Below are positions 1 to 9,469 of a DNA stretch of 64,000 bases, piece after piece. Under the pieces are notes generated by a model. It had not been told where the DNA came from. It made no database searches and was given only the letters and a program-made list of their open reading frames with translations. The DNA comes from Desulfobacula sp. (lineage in GTDB: Bacteria > Desulfobacterota > Desulfobacteria > Desulfobacterales > Desulfobacteraceae), in contig NZ_JABZFL010000051.1 of assembly GCF_014237455.1 (NCBI RefSeq), positions 124,001 through 188,000 of the forward strand. The letters are read 5' to 3'. Made by a program: the position numbers and the translations under genes. Within the stretch, counting starts at the first letter, position 1, and each line of letters starts with the position of its first letter.

Positions 1-768
1 AAATACGGGTGTTGTTTTATCAGTGAAACTGCATAAGCAGGCCAAAATGGCCGCTGCCAAAGACCCGACACCTGCTTGTAAAAAAACATGTGTTGGCCAT
101 ATTTCCTGTTCCTGGTAAAGACATTCAGTTATCAATGTGAAATAACCCTGCATAATATATGTCGGTACTTTCTCATATCCGGCCCATGAGGTATCCTGTA
201 ACAAAATCCACCCATTATCTTTTGCCATCTTTTCAGCATAAAGAACCGTATCATCGTAATTTTGATTTATAATTGATGCCTCAGCTCCGAACTGCTTTAT
301 TGCATTTAAGCGTGCCAAAGAGGAACCCTCAGGCAGATACACAACAGCTTTGCAGCCAAATTTTTCCGCTGTCCAGGCGACCGCCCTGCCATGGTTACCA
401 TCTGTTGCAGTCGCAAATGTGATTTTTTGAAATTTAAATTTTTCAGATACGATTCTCTCAAAAGTCAATTCATCGTCACTCAAATTCAATTTATTTCCCA
501 GAACCTTGGCAATAGCATAACTGGCGCCCAAAACCTTAAATGCATTTAAATCAAAGCGGTGGCTTTCATCTTTGACGAACAATCTATCAATTCCAAGTTT
601 ATCCGCAAGTGAAGATAACCGGATAAGCGGTGTCGGCTTATAGTTGGGAAGGCTTTTATGAAAATTAACAACACGCATGGCTATCTTGTCATTAGCAAAA
701 TTAAATAATGACGGATCATACTTGTGTTGTGTGTCATTCAACTGACAGGAAATATTTCGACCCTTCAT
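1..768 (-). CDS. dpaL: Diaminopropionate ammonia-lyase, C-terminus cut off by window edge
   Basis: PLP-dependent fold-II enzyme that would convert 2,3-diaminopropionate to pyruvate and ammonia. Reading leftward from the ATG at 766-768, the frame is open for 256 codons and leaves the window at base 1. Visible motifs are KDESHRFDLNAFKVLG (about residues 66-81), with the Schiff-base lysine near residue 78, and ATDGNHGRAVAW, the phosphate/carboxylate-binding loop of this family. Family members are about 400 residues, so roughly a third is missing. It is read in the same direction as the next genes but separated from them by 59 bases. Family assignment is strong; substrate is inferred from family. 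Confidence 0.85.
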   Translation of the reverse strand, partial: MKGRNISCQLNDTQHKYDPSLFNFANDKIAMRVVNFHKSLPNYKPTPLIRLSSLADKLGIDRLFVKDESHRFDLNAFKVLGASYAIAKVLGNKLNLSDDELTFERIVSEKFKFQKITFATATDGNHGRAVAWTAEKFGCKAVVYLPEGSSLARLNAIKQFGAEASIINQNYDDTVLYAEKMAKDNGWILLQDTSWAGYEKVPTYIMQGYFTLITECLYQEQEIWPTHVFLQAGVGSLAAAILACLCSFTDKTTPVF

Positions 769-827
769 TGTAAATCCTTATTATCTAAGAGTTTGTTATA
801 GCTGTTTGAGCCACTTTTTCTATGAAT

Positions 828-1253
828 TCAAGCCAGGCTGATTTTTTCCATATATATATGTTCAATATTTACTTCCGTATAAGGATCACCATAGACAGAA
901 AAGCCCAATTTTTTGTAAAACCCCACAGCATGTTTTTGAGCACCAAGATAGATTCTTTTCATCCCTCTGTTTTCTGCCTCTTTGACTAACGATAGAACCA
1001 TTTTTGCACCCAGTCCCTGTCCTCGATAGTCCTTCAGCACTGCCAGTCTGCCAATATGCCCGTCCTTGAGCATGCGGCCTGTACCCGCATAATTTCCATT
1101 GCAGATGCTCAATACATGAACAGCATCACGGTCTTGACCATCAAAATCCATATCCGGGTCAATATGCTGCTCATCCGTGAATACGGCATTCCTTATATTC
1201 CTAATCCCGGGAGCATATTGCTCATCAAACTTAATAACGATGGTTTCTATCAT
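828..1253 (-). CDS. GNAT family N-acetyltransferase
   Basis: 141-residue acetyl-CoA-dependent N-acetyltransferase. The acetyl-CoA pyrophosphate-binding segment RGQGLGAKM lies near residues 77-85, after the beta-strand IGRLAVL, and the C-terminal motif AVGFYKKLGFSV is typical of the fold. Its ATG sits 2 bases after the stop of the SRPBCC gene, so the two are probably co-transcribed. The acceptor substrate cannot be read from the sequence. Confidence 0.85.
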   Translation of the reverse strand: MIETIVIKFDEQYAPGIRNIRNAVFTDEQHIDPDMDFDGQDRDAVHVLSICNGNYAGTGRMLKDGHIGRLAVLKDYRGQGLGAKMVLSLVKEAENRGMKRIYLGAQKHAVGFYKKLGFSVYGDPYTEVNIEHIYMEKISLA

Positions 1254-1255
1254 TG

Positions 1256-1711
1256 TTAAATGCTGGACCCTTGTGCTTCGGATAATTTTTTCAGTTTCAT
1301 TAACATCCCCTCGACCATCTTTTCAGCTGTCCGCTGACCTAATACACCCAGAACTTTACCAATGATTCCAAAAGGCATTCCAACATCTTCAACAAAATAA
1401 AATATTGTACCAGATTTATCAGCCTCTATTTTCCATTGGATCTCATAATTTTTTACATTTACCCCGGATGTCATTCTAAGAGTCAATCTTTTGTTTTCAT
1501 TCCAAATTACAGCTTCGAAATTTATTTTTCTGAGCGACCCTGGTACTTTCTCCTCAACGTAGTAGGTCGCCCCTACTCCTGAATGAGTTTCGCTTGTGTA
1601 TTCACATTTTTTAAAACTATCAAACCACAACACGATTTTTGTGGGATCGATTAAAAATGGCCAAATTTTTTCCGGAGATGCTGAAATTTTAATTGTTTTT
1701 TCAACCTTCAT
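1256..1711 (-). CDS. SRPBCC / polyketide-cyclase-like lipid-binding fold protein
   Basis: 151-residue single-domain protein with the START/Bet v1-like layout: an N-terminal strand starting MKVEKTIKISASPEKIWPFLIDP, long central strands, and a C-terminal helix (about 118-145) rich in Lys, Met and Leu. Such proteins bind hydrophobic ligands in a cavity. No catalytic residues are recognisable. It lies directly upstream of the GNAT gene in the same direction. Function unknown. Confidence 0.8.
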   Translation of the reverse strand: MKVEKTIKISASPEKIWPFLIDPTKIVLWFDSFKKCEYTSETHSGVGATYYVEEKVPGSLRKINFEAVIWNENKRLTLRMTSGVNVKNYEIQWKIEADKSGTIFYFVEDVGMPFGIIGKVLGVLGQRTAEKMVEGMLMKLKKLSEAQGSSI

Positions 1712-1841
1712 ATCCCTTCCCCCTTTTCAATTATTTTGTTCAACGAACCGGATAACTTGCCGGGCGATAACCTAAAAAACTGTTTATATCATTAATTTAT
1801 TTGGAATGACTCTATAATCTCGATCAAGTTCAGCCGGGTGG

Positions 1842-2597
1842 TTAAAAAGCATTTATTATGTCATTGAAATCAATTGGAATTCTGCTCAATGCAAATTCCT
1901 TTTTTTTCTTCTTAGCTTTCACGTACTTCATATCAGGACCAAGAATACGTGCGATCGCTTTGCGTTCATTAATACTCATATTACAACCAAAAATAATACA
2001 AGAAATTGGTGCGGGTAGTGGAACTAATATGTCAGCAAACTCACGACGAGCGATTAGACGCCACTCTTTCTCGTATCCCCAATGAGGGGATTTAGACGTT
2101 GCAATCTTTGTAAAAGATTCAGAGTTCTCAAGTTGTTGAGGAGTAAAAGATAGTACCTGATTGTCGAAATTATAGATTACTGGCGCACAGGAGTCCCACA
2201 TGCCTAAATAATTATCCTCTTTGCGTTCAAATTCAATACAAAATCCAGTGTGGCCCTGACTATAATGTGACCACATCAGAATATCGTCATTAACTTCGCT
2301 AAAACAAATGACAGGCATTTCTTTTACGTCGTTTTTTGCATTTTCGAGAGATGTTCGATCAATTGGTATTCCTCCAATAGAATCTTGTGTTAAATCAAAG
2401 TGGAATTCGAAAGGGTCATTCAACGATTTGGCTTTTGGGCACCAAATCTGTTTGTTTATCAGGATTGATAACGAACGCTCACTATAAGATACGTACTTGT
2501 AGAGCTTGGAAATCCCGACTTGACCACAGGAAGGGCATTGAAGCCTTCTTCGAAAAAATTCTGTTTTGCAGTTTGAGCAGTTTATGATTGGTTCCAT
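1842..2597 (-). CDS. DUF2971 protein with N-terminal zinc ribbon
   Basis: 251 residues. The N-terminus carries two CxxC knuckles (CSNC near 7-10 and CPSC near 21-24), a small zinc ribbon. The rest matches DUF2971, with the hallmark MWSHYSQGHTGFCIEFE near residues 107-123 and KEWRLIAR further on. DUF2971 proteins often occur in defence-like or accessory contexts, but no defence partner is next to this one. The gene stands alone: 130 bases to the next gene on the left, 254 on the right. Function unknown. Confidence 0.75.
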   Translation of the reverse strand: MEPIINCSNCKTEFFRRRLQCPSCGQVGISKLYKYVSYSERSLSILINKQIWCPKAKSLNDPFEFHFDLTQDSIGGIPIDRTSLENAKNDVKEMPVICFSEVNDDILMWSHYSQGHTGFCIEFERKEDNYLGMWDSCAPVIYNFDNQVLSFTPQQLENSESFTKIATSKSPHWGYEKEWRLIARREFADILVPLPAPISCIIFGCNMSINERKAIARILGPDMKYVKAKKKKKEFALSRIPIDFNDIINAF

Positions 2598-2851
2598 GTT
2601 GTGATCCTCAGTAGTCCGTGCTTTCTAACAAGTAATTATGCGGTTGTCCGCATATGATTCATTCTGGAAAATATTAACATACAGAGACCCCGATGAAAAA
2701 AAACACCTCTTGATTTCCAGGGCTCGGACACAGCTCCGCTCTGTCGATTACTATATCACTAGTCAAGATATCTGTGAGAAAGCAATTTTTTATATCCCTT
2801 CATCTATATAAAAGGATGTCGGGAAAATCAATCGGGACAACCCCCTGGTTG

Positions 2852-3829
2852 TCATAAAATCTTATTTTTAACATTCACCGTAAGATACATGTCCCCTTTT
2901 ATTCCATCTGGAACGGATTTGCCCATTCCGGAAAGCCTTAATCGGGTTCCATGTTTCACCCCTGAAGGAATTTTAACCTTGTACAGGGGTTTATAAAATC
3001 CCCAGGGGATCGTCACCATTTTATTTGTACCGGCAATGGCCTCCATGGATGTAATATCAATATTTCCATAAAGATCCGGACTGTCCGGACTGCCGGATGC
3101 AACAATCATTTGAAGCCTTGGGGTGTGCTTTTTAGCGGTAAATTGACTGATCTTCTGTTTTGTGCCTGTTTTTGGCAGTTTTTTGTTCAGCTTGACCAAC
3201 ACAAGCCCTGCTATAAATCCGCCAATATGTGCCCACCAGGCAATACCCGACCCGGCATTTGCGCCGGCCGCATTAAAAAACTGGATTAAAAACCAGACCC
3301 CGAGAAAAATAAACGCGGGGATTTCAACAAACAAGGGTATGATAATAATGGGAATAATGGTTAAAATCCGTGATTTCGGATACAGCAGAAAATAGGCGCC
3401 CATAACACCGGCAATGGCCCCACTGGCACCAATGGTCGGCACCATGGAGACGGGATTCAAAAAAAAGTGGAACAGGCCTGAAATAATGCCGCAAATCAAA
3501 TAAAACCCTAAGAATCTTAAGGAACCGAAATGGTCTTCAACATTGTCTCCAAAAATATACAGTGTCCACATGTTTCCAATGAAATGTAAAAACCCGCCAT
3601 GCAAAAACATATAGGAGAAAATGGAAAACAGGTGATTGCCTGTTGAAAAATGCCTGGACATTTCATGGACTGTATATTTGGCCGGAACCAACCCGTAATA
3701 GTAAAAAAAGACTTCATTATTTAATCCGGTTTGAATCTGCAGAATAAATACCAGCAGATTAATTCCCATGAGGAGATAAGTCACAACAGGAAAACAATTA
3801 GATGGCTGGTTGTCTCGAATGGGTATCAT
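2852..3829 (-). CDS. Rhomboid intramembrane serine protease with DnaJ-C-like C-terminal domain
   Basis: 325 residues. Residues 1-215 form a rhomboid protease with about six membrane segments. Catalytic Ser136 is in GASGA and His201 in AHIGG, and the HFIGNMW segment near 82-88 is conserved in the family. After a linker, residues about 250-325 resemble the DnaJ C-terminal substrate-binding domain (DLYGNIDIT, then KVKIPSGVKHGTRLRLSGMG and GDMYLTVNV). The start overlaps the upstream gene's stop by 4 bases (ATGA), implying translational coupling. The DnaJ-like tail may recognise or deliver substrates; that role is inference. Confidence 0.85.
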   Translation of the reverse strand: MIPIRDNQPSNCFPVVTYLLMGINLLVFILQIQTGLNNEVFFYYYGLVPAKYTVHEMSRHFSTGNHLFSIFSYMFLHGGFLHFIGNMWTLYIFGDNVEDHFGSLRFLGFYLICGIISGLFHFFLNPVSMVPTIGASGAIAGVMGAYFLLYPKSRILTIIPIIIIPLFVEIPAFIFLGVWFLIQFFNAAGANAGSGIAWWAHIGGFIAGLVLVKLNKKLPKTGTKQKISQFTAKKHTPRLQMIVASGSPDSPDLYGNIDITSMEAIAGTNKMVTIPWGFYKPLYKVKIPSGVKHGTRLRLSGMGKSVPDGIKGDMYLTVNVKNKIL

Positions 3830-4644
3830 TTAATCATCCTCAATAGATGATCTGTTTCAAGATATTGTTTAAACTGTTTTAAAATCTCCATAACCGCATC
3901 TTCAATGGTACACTTGTCATCTTTCATTTTAATGGAACACTCTTTTAAAAGGGATTGATTCCCTCTGTCAAACCCCACACGCTGCCTGACATATTCCAGC
4001 AGTGTAAAATAGAGCATATGAATATTGTCGCGTTCAAGTTTTGCAATAAATATTCTGGTTTTCAGCGGCAAATCGTCACACAGCAAACCAATGGATTCTT
4101 CCAGGGTTTGAGGAAAGTCCTCTTTAACAGGACAGGAAGGTATATATTTTTTCAACCCCCTATCCTTCCGCGTATCTAAAAAGAGAAGATAGAGCATGAT
4201 TTCGAGAACCGTTTTAACATCCATGTAAATCCCGGGATGATGGCTCAATCTGGGGCCTGCCACATTCAAGGTTTGGATATTATTTTCCATTATAAAAGAT
4301 TTTAAAATCATGGATGCTTCAAATTCTTCTGTATTTAACAGATCAATATAACAATTCGGCCTGTCGATAAATTCTGCAAAACTCTGGGTAAGCTTTGATC
4401 CCCCGGTAAGTCTGCCGCGGGAAATAATCACGGTACCATGGGAATCAAGGATATTCTGCTCTGTTCTGGCTTTGTAATCTGCCGTATCCATTTCATTTAA
4501 TTGATATTTTGCCGGCAAGGGTCCTTTTTCCGTTTTGCGACCTTTTGGAAGCCATCCGCCATGTTCAATATTGAATTTAATGGCAACGTCAAGTGCTGCC
4601 CTGTCTGCACCGGTCTGTCCGCCTGAAATTATTTTTTTCAACAT
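3826..4644 (-). CDS. Putative molybdenum carrier (MoCo-carrier / YpsA-like Rossmann fold) protein
   Basis: 272 residues. The N-terminus SGGQTGADRAALD (about 7-19) is the nucleotide-binding signature of the 'putative molybdenum carrier' family, followed by GGWLPKGRKTEKGPLP. The canonical domain is about 150 residues. The remaining C-terminal stretch of some 110 residues is helical and charged and I do not recognise it; it may be an appended regulatory domain. It is translationally coupled to the rhomboid gene. Cofactor binding is inferred from family naming only. Confidence 0.75.
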   Translation of the reverse strand: MLKKIISGGQTGADRAALDVAIKFNIEHGGWLPKGRKTEKGPLPAKYQLNEMDTADYKARTEQNILDSHGTVIISRGRLTGGSKLTQSFAEFIDRPNCYIDLLNTEEFEASMILKSFIMENNIQTLNVAGPRLSHHPGIYMDVKTVLEIMLYLLFLDTRKDRGLKKYIPSCPVKEDFPQTLEESIGLLCDDLPLKTRIFIAKLERDNIHMLYFTLLEYVRQRVGFDRGNQSLLKECSIKMKDDKCTIEDAVMEILKQFKQYLETDHLLRMIK

Positions 4645-4748
4645 TTTAATCGTATCATCACCTAAAAAAAAAATCCTTTTATATCATAACAGTAAGGGGT
4701 ATAACTTCAATACTATTTTATCATTTAGCATAATTTGACCAGGGGTCT

Positions 4749-5333
4749 ATGAACATACCGTCTAAAAGAGAGTGTTTTAAACTGATAAAAAAAATGAAAA
4801 TGATGGGTCATATTATCGACCACTCTATCATGGTTTCCAATATTGCACTGTTTATCTGTCTAAAGCTTAAAAAACATTCTCCTGATCTTAATATCCGGCT
4901 GGTAACGTCTGCAGCGCTGCTTCACGATATAACAAAAACCAGAAGCTTTGATACAAAAGAGAGCCATTCCGAAACCGGGGGCCTGATGTTAACTGAACTG
5001 GGATATCCCGAAGTAGGAGACATCGTACGACAACATGTCATTCTGGATTCTTATGAAACCGATTCTCCGGTTTCAGAGCAGGAAATAGTCAATTATTCCG
5101 ATAAAAGGGTATTGCATGACAAGGTGGTGCCGTTGAAAAAAAGACTTGAATACATCAAATTACGATACGGAACCGGGAAAGAGTTTAAGGACCGTCTTCA
5201 GAACATGTGGGCAACCACAGTGGATCTGGAAAATAAAATTTTTTGCCGCCTTGATATAACCCCCGGCCAATTATCTGAATGTATGACACAAGAAATTAAA
5301 ATGGGAGATTATAATGGGCCGGAAAATATTTAG
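4749..5333 (+). CDS. HD-domain phosphohydrolase
   Basis: 194 residues. The metal-binding HD doublet is in ALLHDITKTRSF (about residues 54-65), with a preceding His in MGHIIDHS and a following His in DIVRQHV, matching the HDIG-type small HD family that hydrolyses phosphate esters or nucleotides. The end of the gene overlaps the start of pgi by 20 bases, so the two are co-transcribed. Substrate unknown. Confidence 0.8.
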   Translation: MNIPSKRECFKLIKKMKMMGHIIDHSIMVSNIALFICLKLKKHSPDLNIRLVTSAALLHDITKTRSFDTKESHSETGGLMLTELGYPEVGDIVRQHVILDSYETDSPVSEQEIVNYSDKRVLHDKVVPLKKRLEYIKLRYGTGKEFKDRLQNMWATTVDLENKIFCRLDITPGQLSECMTQEIKMGDYNGPENI

Positions 5334-6936
5334 CGCCTGTAACGCCTGTCAAAATCTAAACCGTCTTTCAAAAACCTTTGAGGACAAAAAATTTCATTTA
5401 AAAAATCTGATTCAAGATAAGGACAGACTTGAAAATTTCTCATTAAAACTGGAAGGATTTTTCTATGATTTTTCCAAACAAAGAGTAGATGATACGTTGC
5501 TCAATGAATTATTTGACCTTGCCAGAGAAACCAGGGCAAAAGAGTCATTTTCAAAAATGGTGTCCGGCAAAATCGTTAATGTAACTGAAAATAGAGCTGC
5601 CCTTCATACTGCCGCAAGAGACTTTACCCATGACTCTATCGTATTGGATGATCTGGATGTCATTTCGGAAATCAAGCGTGTGAATAAACAGATAGACTCT
5701 TTTTCCAAAAAAGTTCATGATAACGACCTGAAAGGGTCTACGGGAAAATCTTTTACCGATGCGGTTGTCATAGGAATCGGCGGCTCTTATCTTGGGTGCG
5801 AATTTGTTTACACTGCATTAAAACATAGTATTGACCCGGTTATTAATCTTCATTTTTTACCCAATGTGGATATTGATAATTTTGGGCAGGTCATTAAAGG
5901 CATTGACCCTGAAACCTGTCTTTGGATTGTTATTTCAAAATCATATACCACAACCGAAACCATGGCCAACCTTAACCAGGCCCTGTTATTTTTAAAGAAT
6001 AATCACCTTGATCCTTTAAACCATCTTGTGACTATTACAGCCAAGGACAGCCCTGGTGATGATTCCTCAAACTCTGGTTTAGGTGCTTTTCATCTGTTTG
6101 ATTTTATTGGTGGCAGGTATTCTGTGACCTCTGCAGTCGGAGGACTTCCGTTAAGTCTTGCCTTTGGATTTGATGTTTTCACCCGTTTTCTGAAAGGCTG
6201 TCATGATATGGATTTACATGCCTTAAACGCCCCGGAGGAAAAAAACATTCCTTTGACAGCAGCTTTGATCAGCATATGGAATTCCAATTTTTTACACTAT
6301 CCGGCTCAGGCAATTATTCCCTATTGCAGTGCCTTGTCCAAACTTGCACCTCATGTACAGCAGCTGTATATGGAAAGTCTTGGTAAGGGAGTAACATCTG
6401 ACGGCAAAATGACTGATCATCAAACCGGGGTTATTGTTTTTGGCGAGCCCGGGACCAACGCACAGCATTCATTTTTCCAGTTTGCCCATCAGGGAAGTCC
6501 GTTTCCCATAGAATTTGTCGGGGTTGTAAAACCGGTTTATAATAAGGATCAGGCTAAATTAGAAGGGGTTTATAATCACCAGGAATTATGGGCCAATATG
6601 ATTGCACAGGCTCAGGCCCTGGCCATTGGAAAGGATGATGATAACAAAGCAAAATATTTCACAGGGAACAGACCTTCTTCCACCCTCCTCATCAATGAGC
6701 TGACACCTGAAAGTATGGGGTTGCTCCTGGCTTTCTATGAGGCAAAAACCATATATGAAGGATTTATACTCGGCGTGAATCCGTTTGATCAATTCGGTGT
6801 TGAACTGGGAAAAGTGCTTGCTTCTGATATCCGGGATCAAATCAGAAAAAAAAATGATGATGAAACGACTGATTTTAATTCCCTTGATCCCGCAACAAAA
6901 TTTTATCTTGATACCTTATTTAAAGGATCATTATAA
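5314..6936 (+). CDS. pgi: Glucose-6-phosphate isomerase
   Basis: 540-residue cytosolic enzyme interconverting glucose-6-phosphate and fructose-6-phosphate. The sugar-phosphate (SIS) domain is evident in VVIGIGGSYLGCEF (about 146-159), VISKSYTTTETMAN, and GGRYSVTSAVGGLP, all hallmark stretches of the family. Length is normal. The start at 5314 lies inside the end of the HD gene and has a GGGAG ribosome site; an internal start would remove N-terminal helix only. Its 3' end overlaps the convergent fabH by 6 bases. Confidence 0.93.
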   Translation: MGRKIFSACNACQNLNRLSKTFEDKKFHLKNLIQDKDRLENFSLKLEGFFYDFSKQRVDDTLLNELFDLARETRAKESFSKMVSGKIVNVTENRAALHTAARDFTHDSIVLDDLDVISEIKRVNKQIDSFSKKVHDNDLKGSTGKSFTDAVVIGIGGSYLGCEFVYTALKHSIDPVINLHFLPNVDIDNFGQVIKGIDPETCLWIVISKSYTTTETMANLNQALLFLKNNHLDPLNHLVTITAKDSPGDDSSNSGLGAFHLFDFIGGRYSVTSAVGGLPLSLAFGFDVFTRFLKGCHDMDLHALNAPEEKNIPLTAALISIWNSNFLHYPAQAIIPYCSALSKLAPHVQQLYMESLGKGVTSDGKMTDHQTGVIVFGEPGTNAQHSFFQFAHQGSPFPIEFVGVVKPVYNKDQAKLEGVYNHQELWANMIAQAQALAIGKDDDNKAKYFTGNRPSSTLLINELTPESMGLLLAFYEAKTIYEGFILGVNPFDQFGVELGKVLASDIRDQIRKKNDDETTDFNSLDPATKFYLDTLFKGSL

Positions 6937-7944
6937 AAACTTATAAATCACACTGCCCCAGGTAAGACCGGCACCAAGACCCGTGAAAATAACGACATCA
7001 CCGGATTTGCCAATACGTCCCTGTTCCATTGCTTCATGAAATGCAAGCGGAATACTTGCTGCGGTGGTATTTCCATATTTTTGAATATTATGGAATATTT
7101 TATCATTATCTAATTTTAAAAATTGTCCCATGGCTTGATTAATTCTCATATTGGCCTGGTGCGGGACAATCAAATCAATTTCATCAAGACCCATTTGTGC
7201 TTTTTCAAGAGATTCTTTTATAACCCTTGGCATCATCCTGACAGCTTTTTTAAATATGGCCGGACCATCCATGACAGGATAGTATCTTGCATCATTGATT
7301 GGCACATCTGGCGGCAGTCGCACAGGAAGTCTTGATGCAGGAAGTTCAACCGTTAAGGCCTCGGCAAAATTGCCATCTGCATGAAGTGCAGAAGCAAGCA
7401 CACCAGCCTTTTTTTCAGTTTCAACGCCTTCAATGCAAACTGCTGCTGCCCCATCACCGAATATAACCGTAACATCCCGCCCTCTGGTGGATTTGTCAAG
7501 GCCTGAAGAGTGTACCTCTGCACCCACCAGAAGAATTTTATTGGCCAAGCCTGTTTTTATATAGGCATCTGCTGTGGCAAGACCGTAAAGAAATCCCGTA
7601 CACTGCTGCCGGATATCTAATGCAGGCGTAGAGTTGAGCCCCAGCTTTGCCTGTAGCAGACATCCTGAACCCGGAAACATGATATCAGGGCTCAGTGTTG
7701 CAAAAATGATAAAATCAAGATCTTCAGGCTCCCATCCGGCATTGTCCAGGGCTGTTTTAGATGCTTCAAATCCCAAATCAGACGAACCGGTTACACCCTC
7801 CTCATCAATCCAGTATCTTTGCTCGATCCCCGTCCTTTGTTTTATCCATTCATCCGAGGTATCTAATATTTTTTCAAGATCATGGTTGGTAATGACGTTA
7901 GGCGGTACAAACATCCCACTGCTTTTTATGATGCTTTTCTTCAT
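6931..7944 (-). CDS. fabH: 3-oxoacyl-ACP synthase III (KAS III)
   Basis: 337-residue thiolase-fold condensing enzyme that would start fatty-acid synthesis by joining acyl-CoA to malonyl-ACP. The catalytic triad is visible: Cys115 in QQCTGFLYG, His in VPHQANMRI and Asn in YGNTTAASIP. It stands alone, convergent with pgi and divergent from livK, so it is not inside a fab operon here. A role in a secondary acyl-condensation pathway cannot be excluded. Confidence 0.88.
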   Translation of the reverse strand: MKKSIIKSSGMFVPPNVITNHDLEKILDTSDEWIKQRTGIEQRYWIDEEGVTGSSDLGFEASKTALDNAGWEPEDLDFIIFATLSPDIMFPGSGCLLQAKLGLNSTPALDIRQQCTGFLYGLATADAYIKTGLANKILLVGAEVHSSGLDKSTRGRDVTVIFGDGAAAVCIEGVETEKKAGVLASALHADGNFAEALTVELPASRLPVRLPPDVPINDARYYPVMDGPAIFKKAVRMMPRVIKESLEKAQMGLDEIDLIVPHQANMRINQAMGQFLKLDNDKIFHNIQKYGNTTAASIPLAFHEAMEQGRIGKSGDVVIFTGLGAGLTWGSVIYKFL

Positions 7945-8100
7945 TGAGTTTTCCTTAATTAAGAATTATCAGATTGATAATATGTCCTGTCCTGCTGTAT
8001 TATGCCTGTTTATAATATTAATTTTTTAATTAGGCAAGAGCCTTGAATAAAATTAAAAAACGACATGGATATTATAGTTATTAATTTTGTGTAATTATCC

Positions 8101-8129
8101 TTTACTTAACCTGTATTTTTAAATATAAA
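8101..8129 (+). promoter_or_regulatory. Candidate sigma-70-type promoter of liv operon
   Basis: TTTACT (8101-8106), 17 bases, then TATAAA (8124-8129), about 75 bases before livK. The -35 matches consensus at four of six positions and the -10 at five. No operator-like palindrome is obvious nearby. Confidence 0.35.
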
Positions 8130-8203
8130 TTAAGCTCGTGTGTGTTTTAAAAGCGTATTCCATGAGGCTTTTAAAAAATAAATTAATATTTAAAGGAGGT
8201 AAC

Positions 8204-9379
8204 ATGAAAAAGCTTGCTTGTTTAGTGGTTGTAGCCTTTGCCTTTGCCATGGTATTTTCACCATCGGCATTCAGTGCAAGAAAAACGATTATCAAAATTG
8301 GTATTAATGCCCCTATGACCGGAGATATCCCAAAGGTTGGGGAAGGTTCCAAATATGCCGCACTGTTATGGCTTGAGGACATTGAAAAAGCCGGTGGACT
8401 TGAAGTCGGCGGCAAAAAATTTGAAGTTGAACTTGTTATTGAAGATAATGAATCCAAAGCAGAATCAGCTGTCAAAGCAAATACCAAAATGATCACCCAG
8501 GATGATGTTCTTGCCATTATTGGTCCTCAGTCCTCCAAACAGGCAGTTCCTGCCGGTGAAGTTGCCAACAAGTATAAAACCGTTATGATCAGCCCCTGGT
8601 CCACCAATCCTGCAACCACTCTTGACAGACCCTATGTATTTCGCGGCTGTTTCCTTGATCCGTTCCAGGGTCCTGTTGTAGCCAACTTTATTACGGATGA
8701 ATTCGCGTTTACAAAAGCGGCTGTTCTTTATGATGTTGCCTCTGATTATCCCAAAGGACTGGCTGAAGTGTTTAAAGCCGCATGGGAGAAAAAACATGGT
8801 GCAGGCTCTGTTGTTGCTTACCAAAGCTTTACAACAAAAGACACGGATTTTTCTTCTCAGTTAACTCAGATTGTTAAATCAGGTGCCGAAGTTCTTTTTA
8901 CCCCCCAGTATTATAATGAAGTTCCTCTTATCGTTCGACAGGCAAAAGAACTTGGATGGAAAGGTCCCATCGTCGGATCTGACTCCTGGGGATCTGCTGA
9001 AACAGTAGAACTTTGTGGTGAACCCTGTTATGGGCTTTATTTTTCATCCCACTATGCAGCAGCCGGCGCCAAAGGCGCAACAAAAGCATTTATCGACAGA
9101 TATACTGACAATTACGGATATATTCCCGACGATGTAGCCGCCCTTACATGGGATGCACTTCAGCTTGCCCAGCAGGCCATTCAGGATGCTGGTAAAATTA
9201 CCGGGAAAATTGAAAAAGACAGGACAGCAGTTAAAGATGCCCTTACAAAAATCAAAAATTTTGCAGGCATTACAGGGAACATGACCTTTACCCCGGAAGG
9301 TGATCCCATCAAATGCGCTGTTATTGTGAAAATCAATGATAACGGTGAATATGAATTTTACAAATCCAGTTGTCCTTAA
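8204..9379 (+). CDS. livK: Branched-chain amino-acid ABC transporter substrate-binding protein
   Basis: 391-residue periplasmic binding protein of the Leu/Ile/Val family. I chose the ATG at 8204: it is preceded by a strong AAAGGAGG site 5 bases away and starts a clean Sec signal peptide (MKKLACLVVVAFAFAMVFSPSAFS), cleaved before ARKT. The open frame extends 22 codons further upstream without a good ribosome site. The mature part starts IKIGINAPMTGDIPKVG, the canonical lobe-I opening. First gene of livKHMGF; the ligand could be another aliphatic amino acid or amide. Confidence 0.9.
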   Translation: MKKLACLVVVAFAFAMVFSPSAFSARKTIIKIGINAPMTGDIPKVGEGSKYAALLWLEDIEKAGGLEVGGKKFEVELVIEDNESKAESAVKANTKMITQDDVLAIIGPQSSKQAVPAGEVANKYKTVMISPWSTNPATTLDRPYVFRGCFLDPFQGPVVANFITDEFAFTKAAVLYDVASDYPKGLAEVFKAAWEKKHGAGSVVAYQSFTTKDTDFSSQLTQIVKSGAEVLFTPQYYNEVPLIVRQAKELGWKGPIVGSDSWGSAETVELCGEPCYGLYFSSHYAAAGAKGATKAFIDRYTDNYGYIPDDVAALTWDALQLAQQAIQDAGKITGKIEKDRTAVKDALTKIKNFAGITGNMTFTPEGDPIKCAVIVKINDNGEYEFYKSSCP

Positions 9380-9409
9380 TCGGTCAAATGGTATCGTTTA
9401 AGTAATCAT

Positions 9410-9444
9410 ATGACTGCCATGCAACTTGTGTGCATGGCAGTCAT
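9410..9444 (+). repeat. Intercistronic stem-loop between livK and livH
   Basis: Perfect 14-bp inverted repeat (9410-9423 with 9431-9444), 7-base loop, no following T-run. Probably protects livK mRNA or partially terminates, allowing more binding protein than permease. Similar hairpins follow the binding-protein genes at 36124 and 39465. Confidence 0.75.
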
Positions 9445-9469
9445 AACTCTATAGAACAGGAGCTGGTGA

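Noticed and set aside
2836-2853. GACAACC/GGTTGTC hairpin at the end of the rhomboid gene as terminator
   Set aside because: It overlaps the stop codon and no T-run follows on the coding strand.
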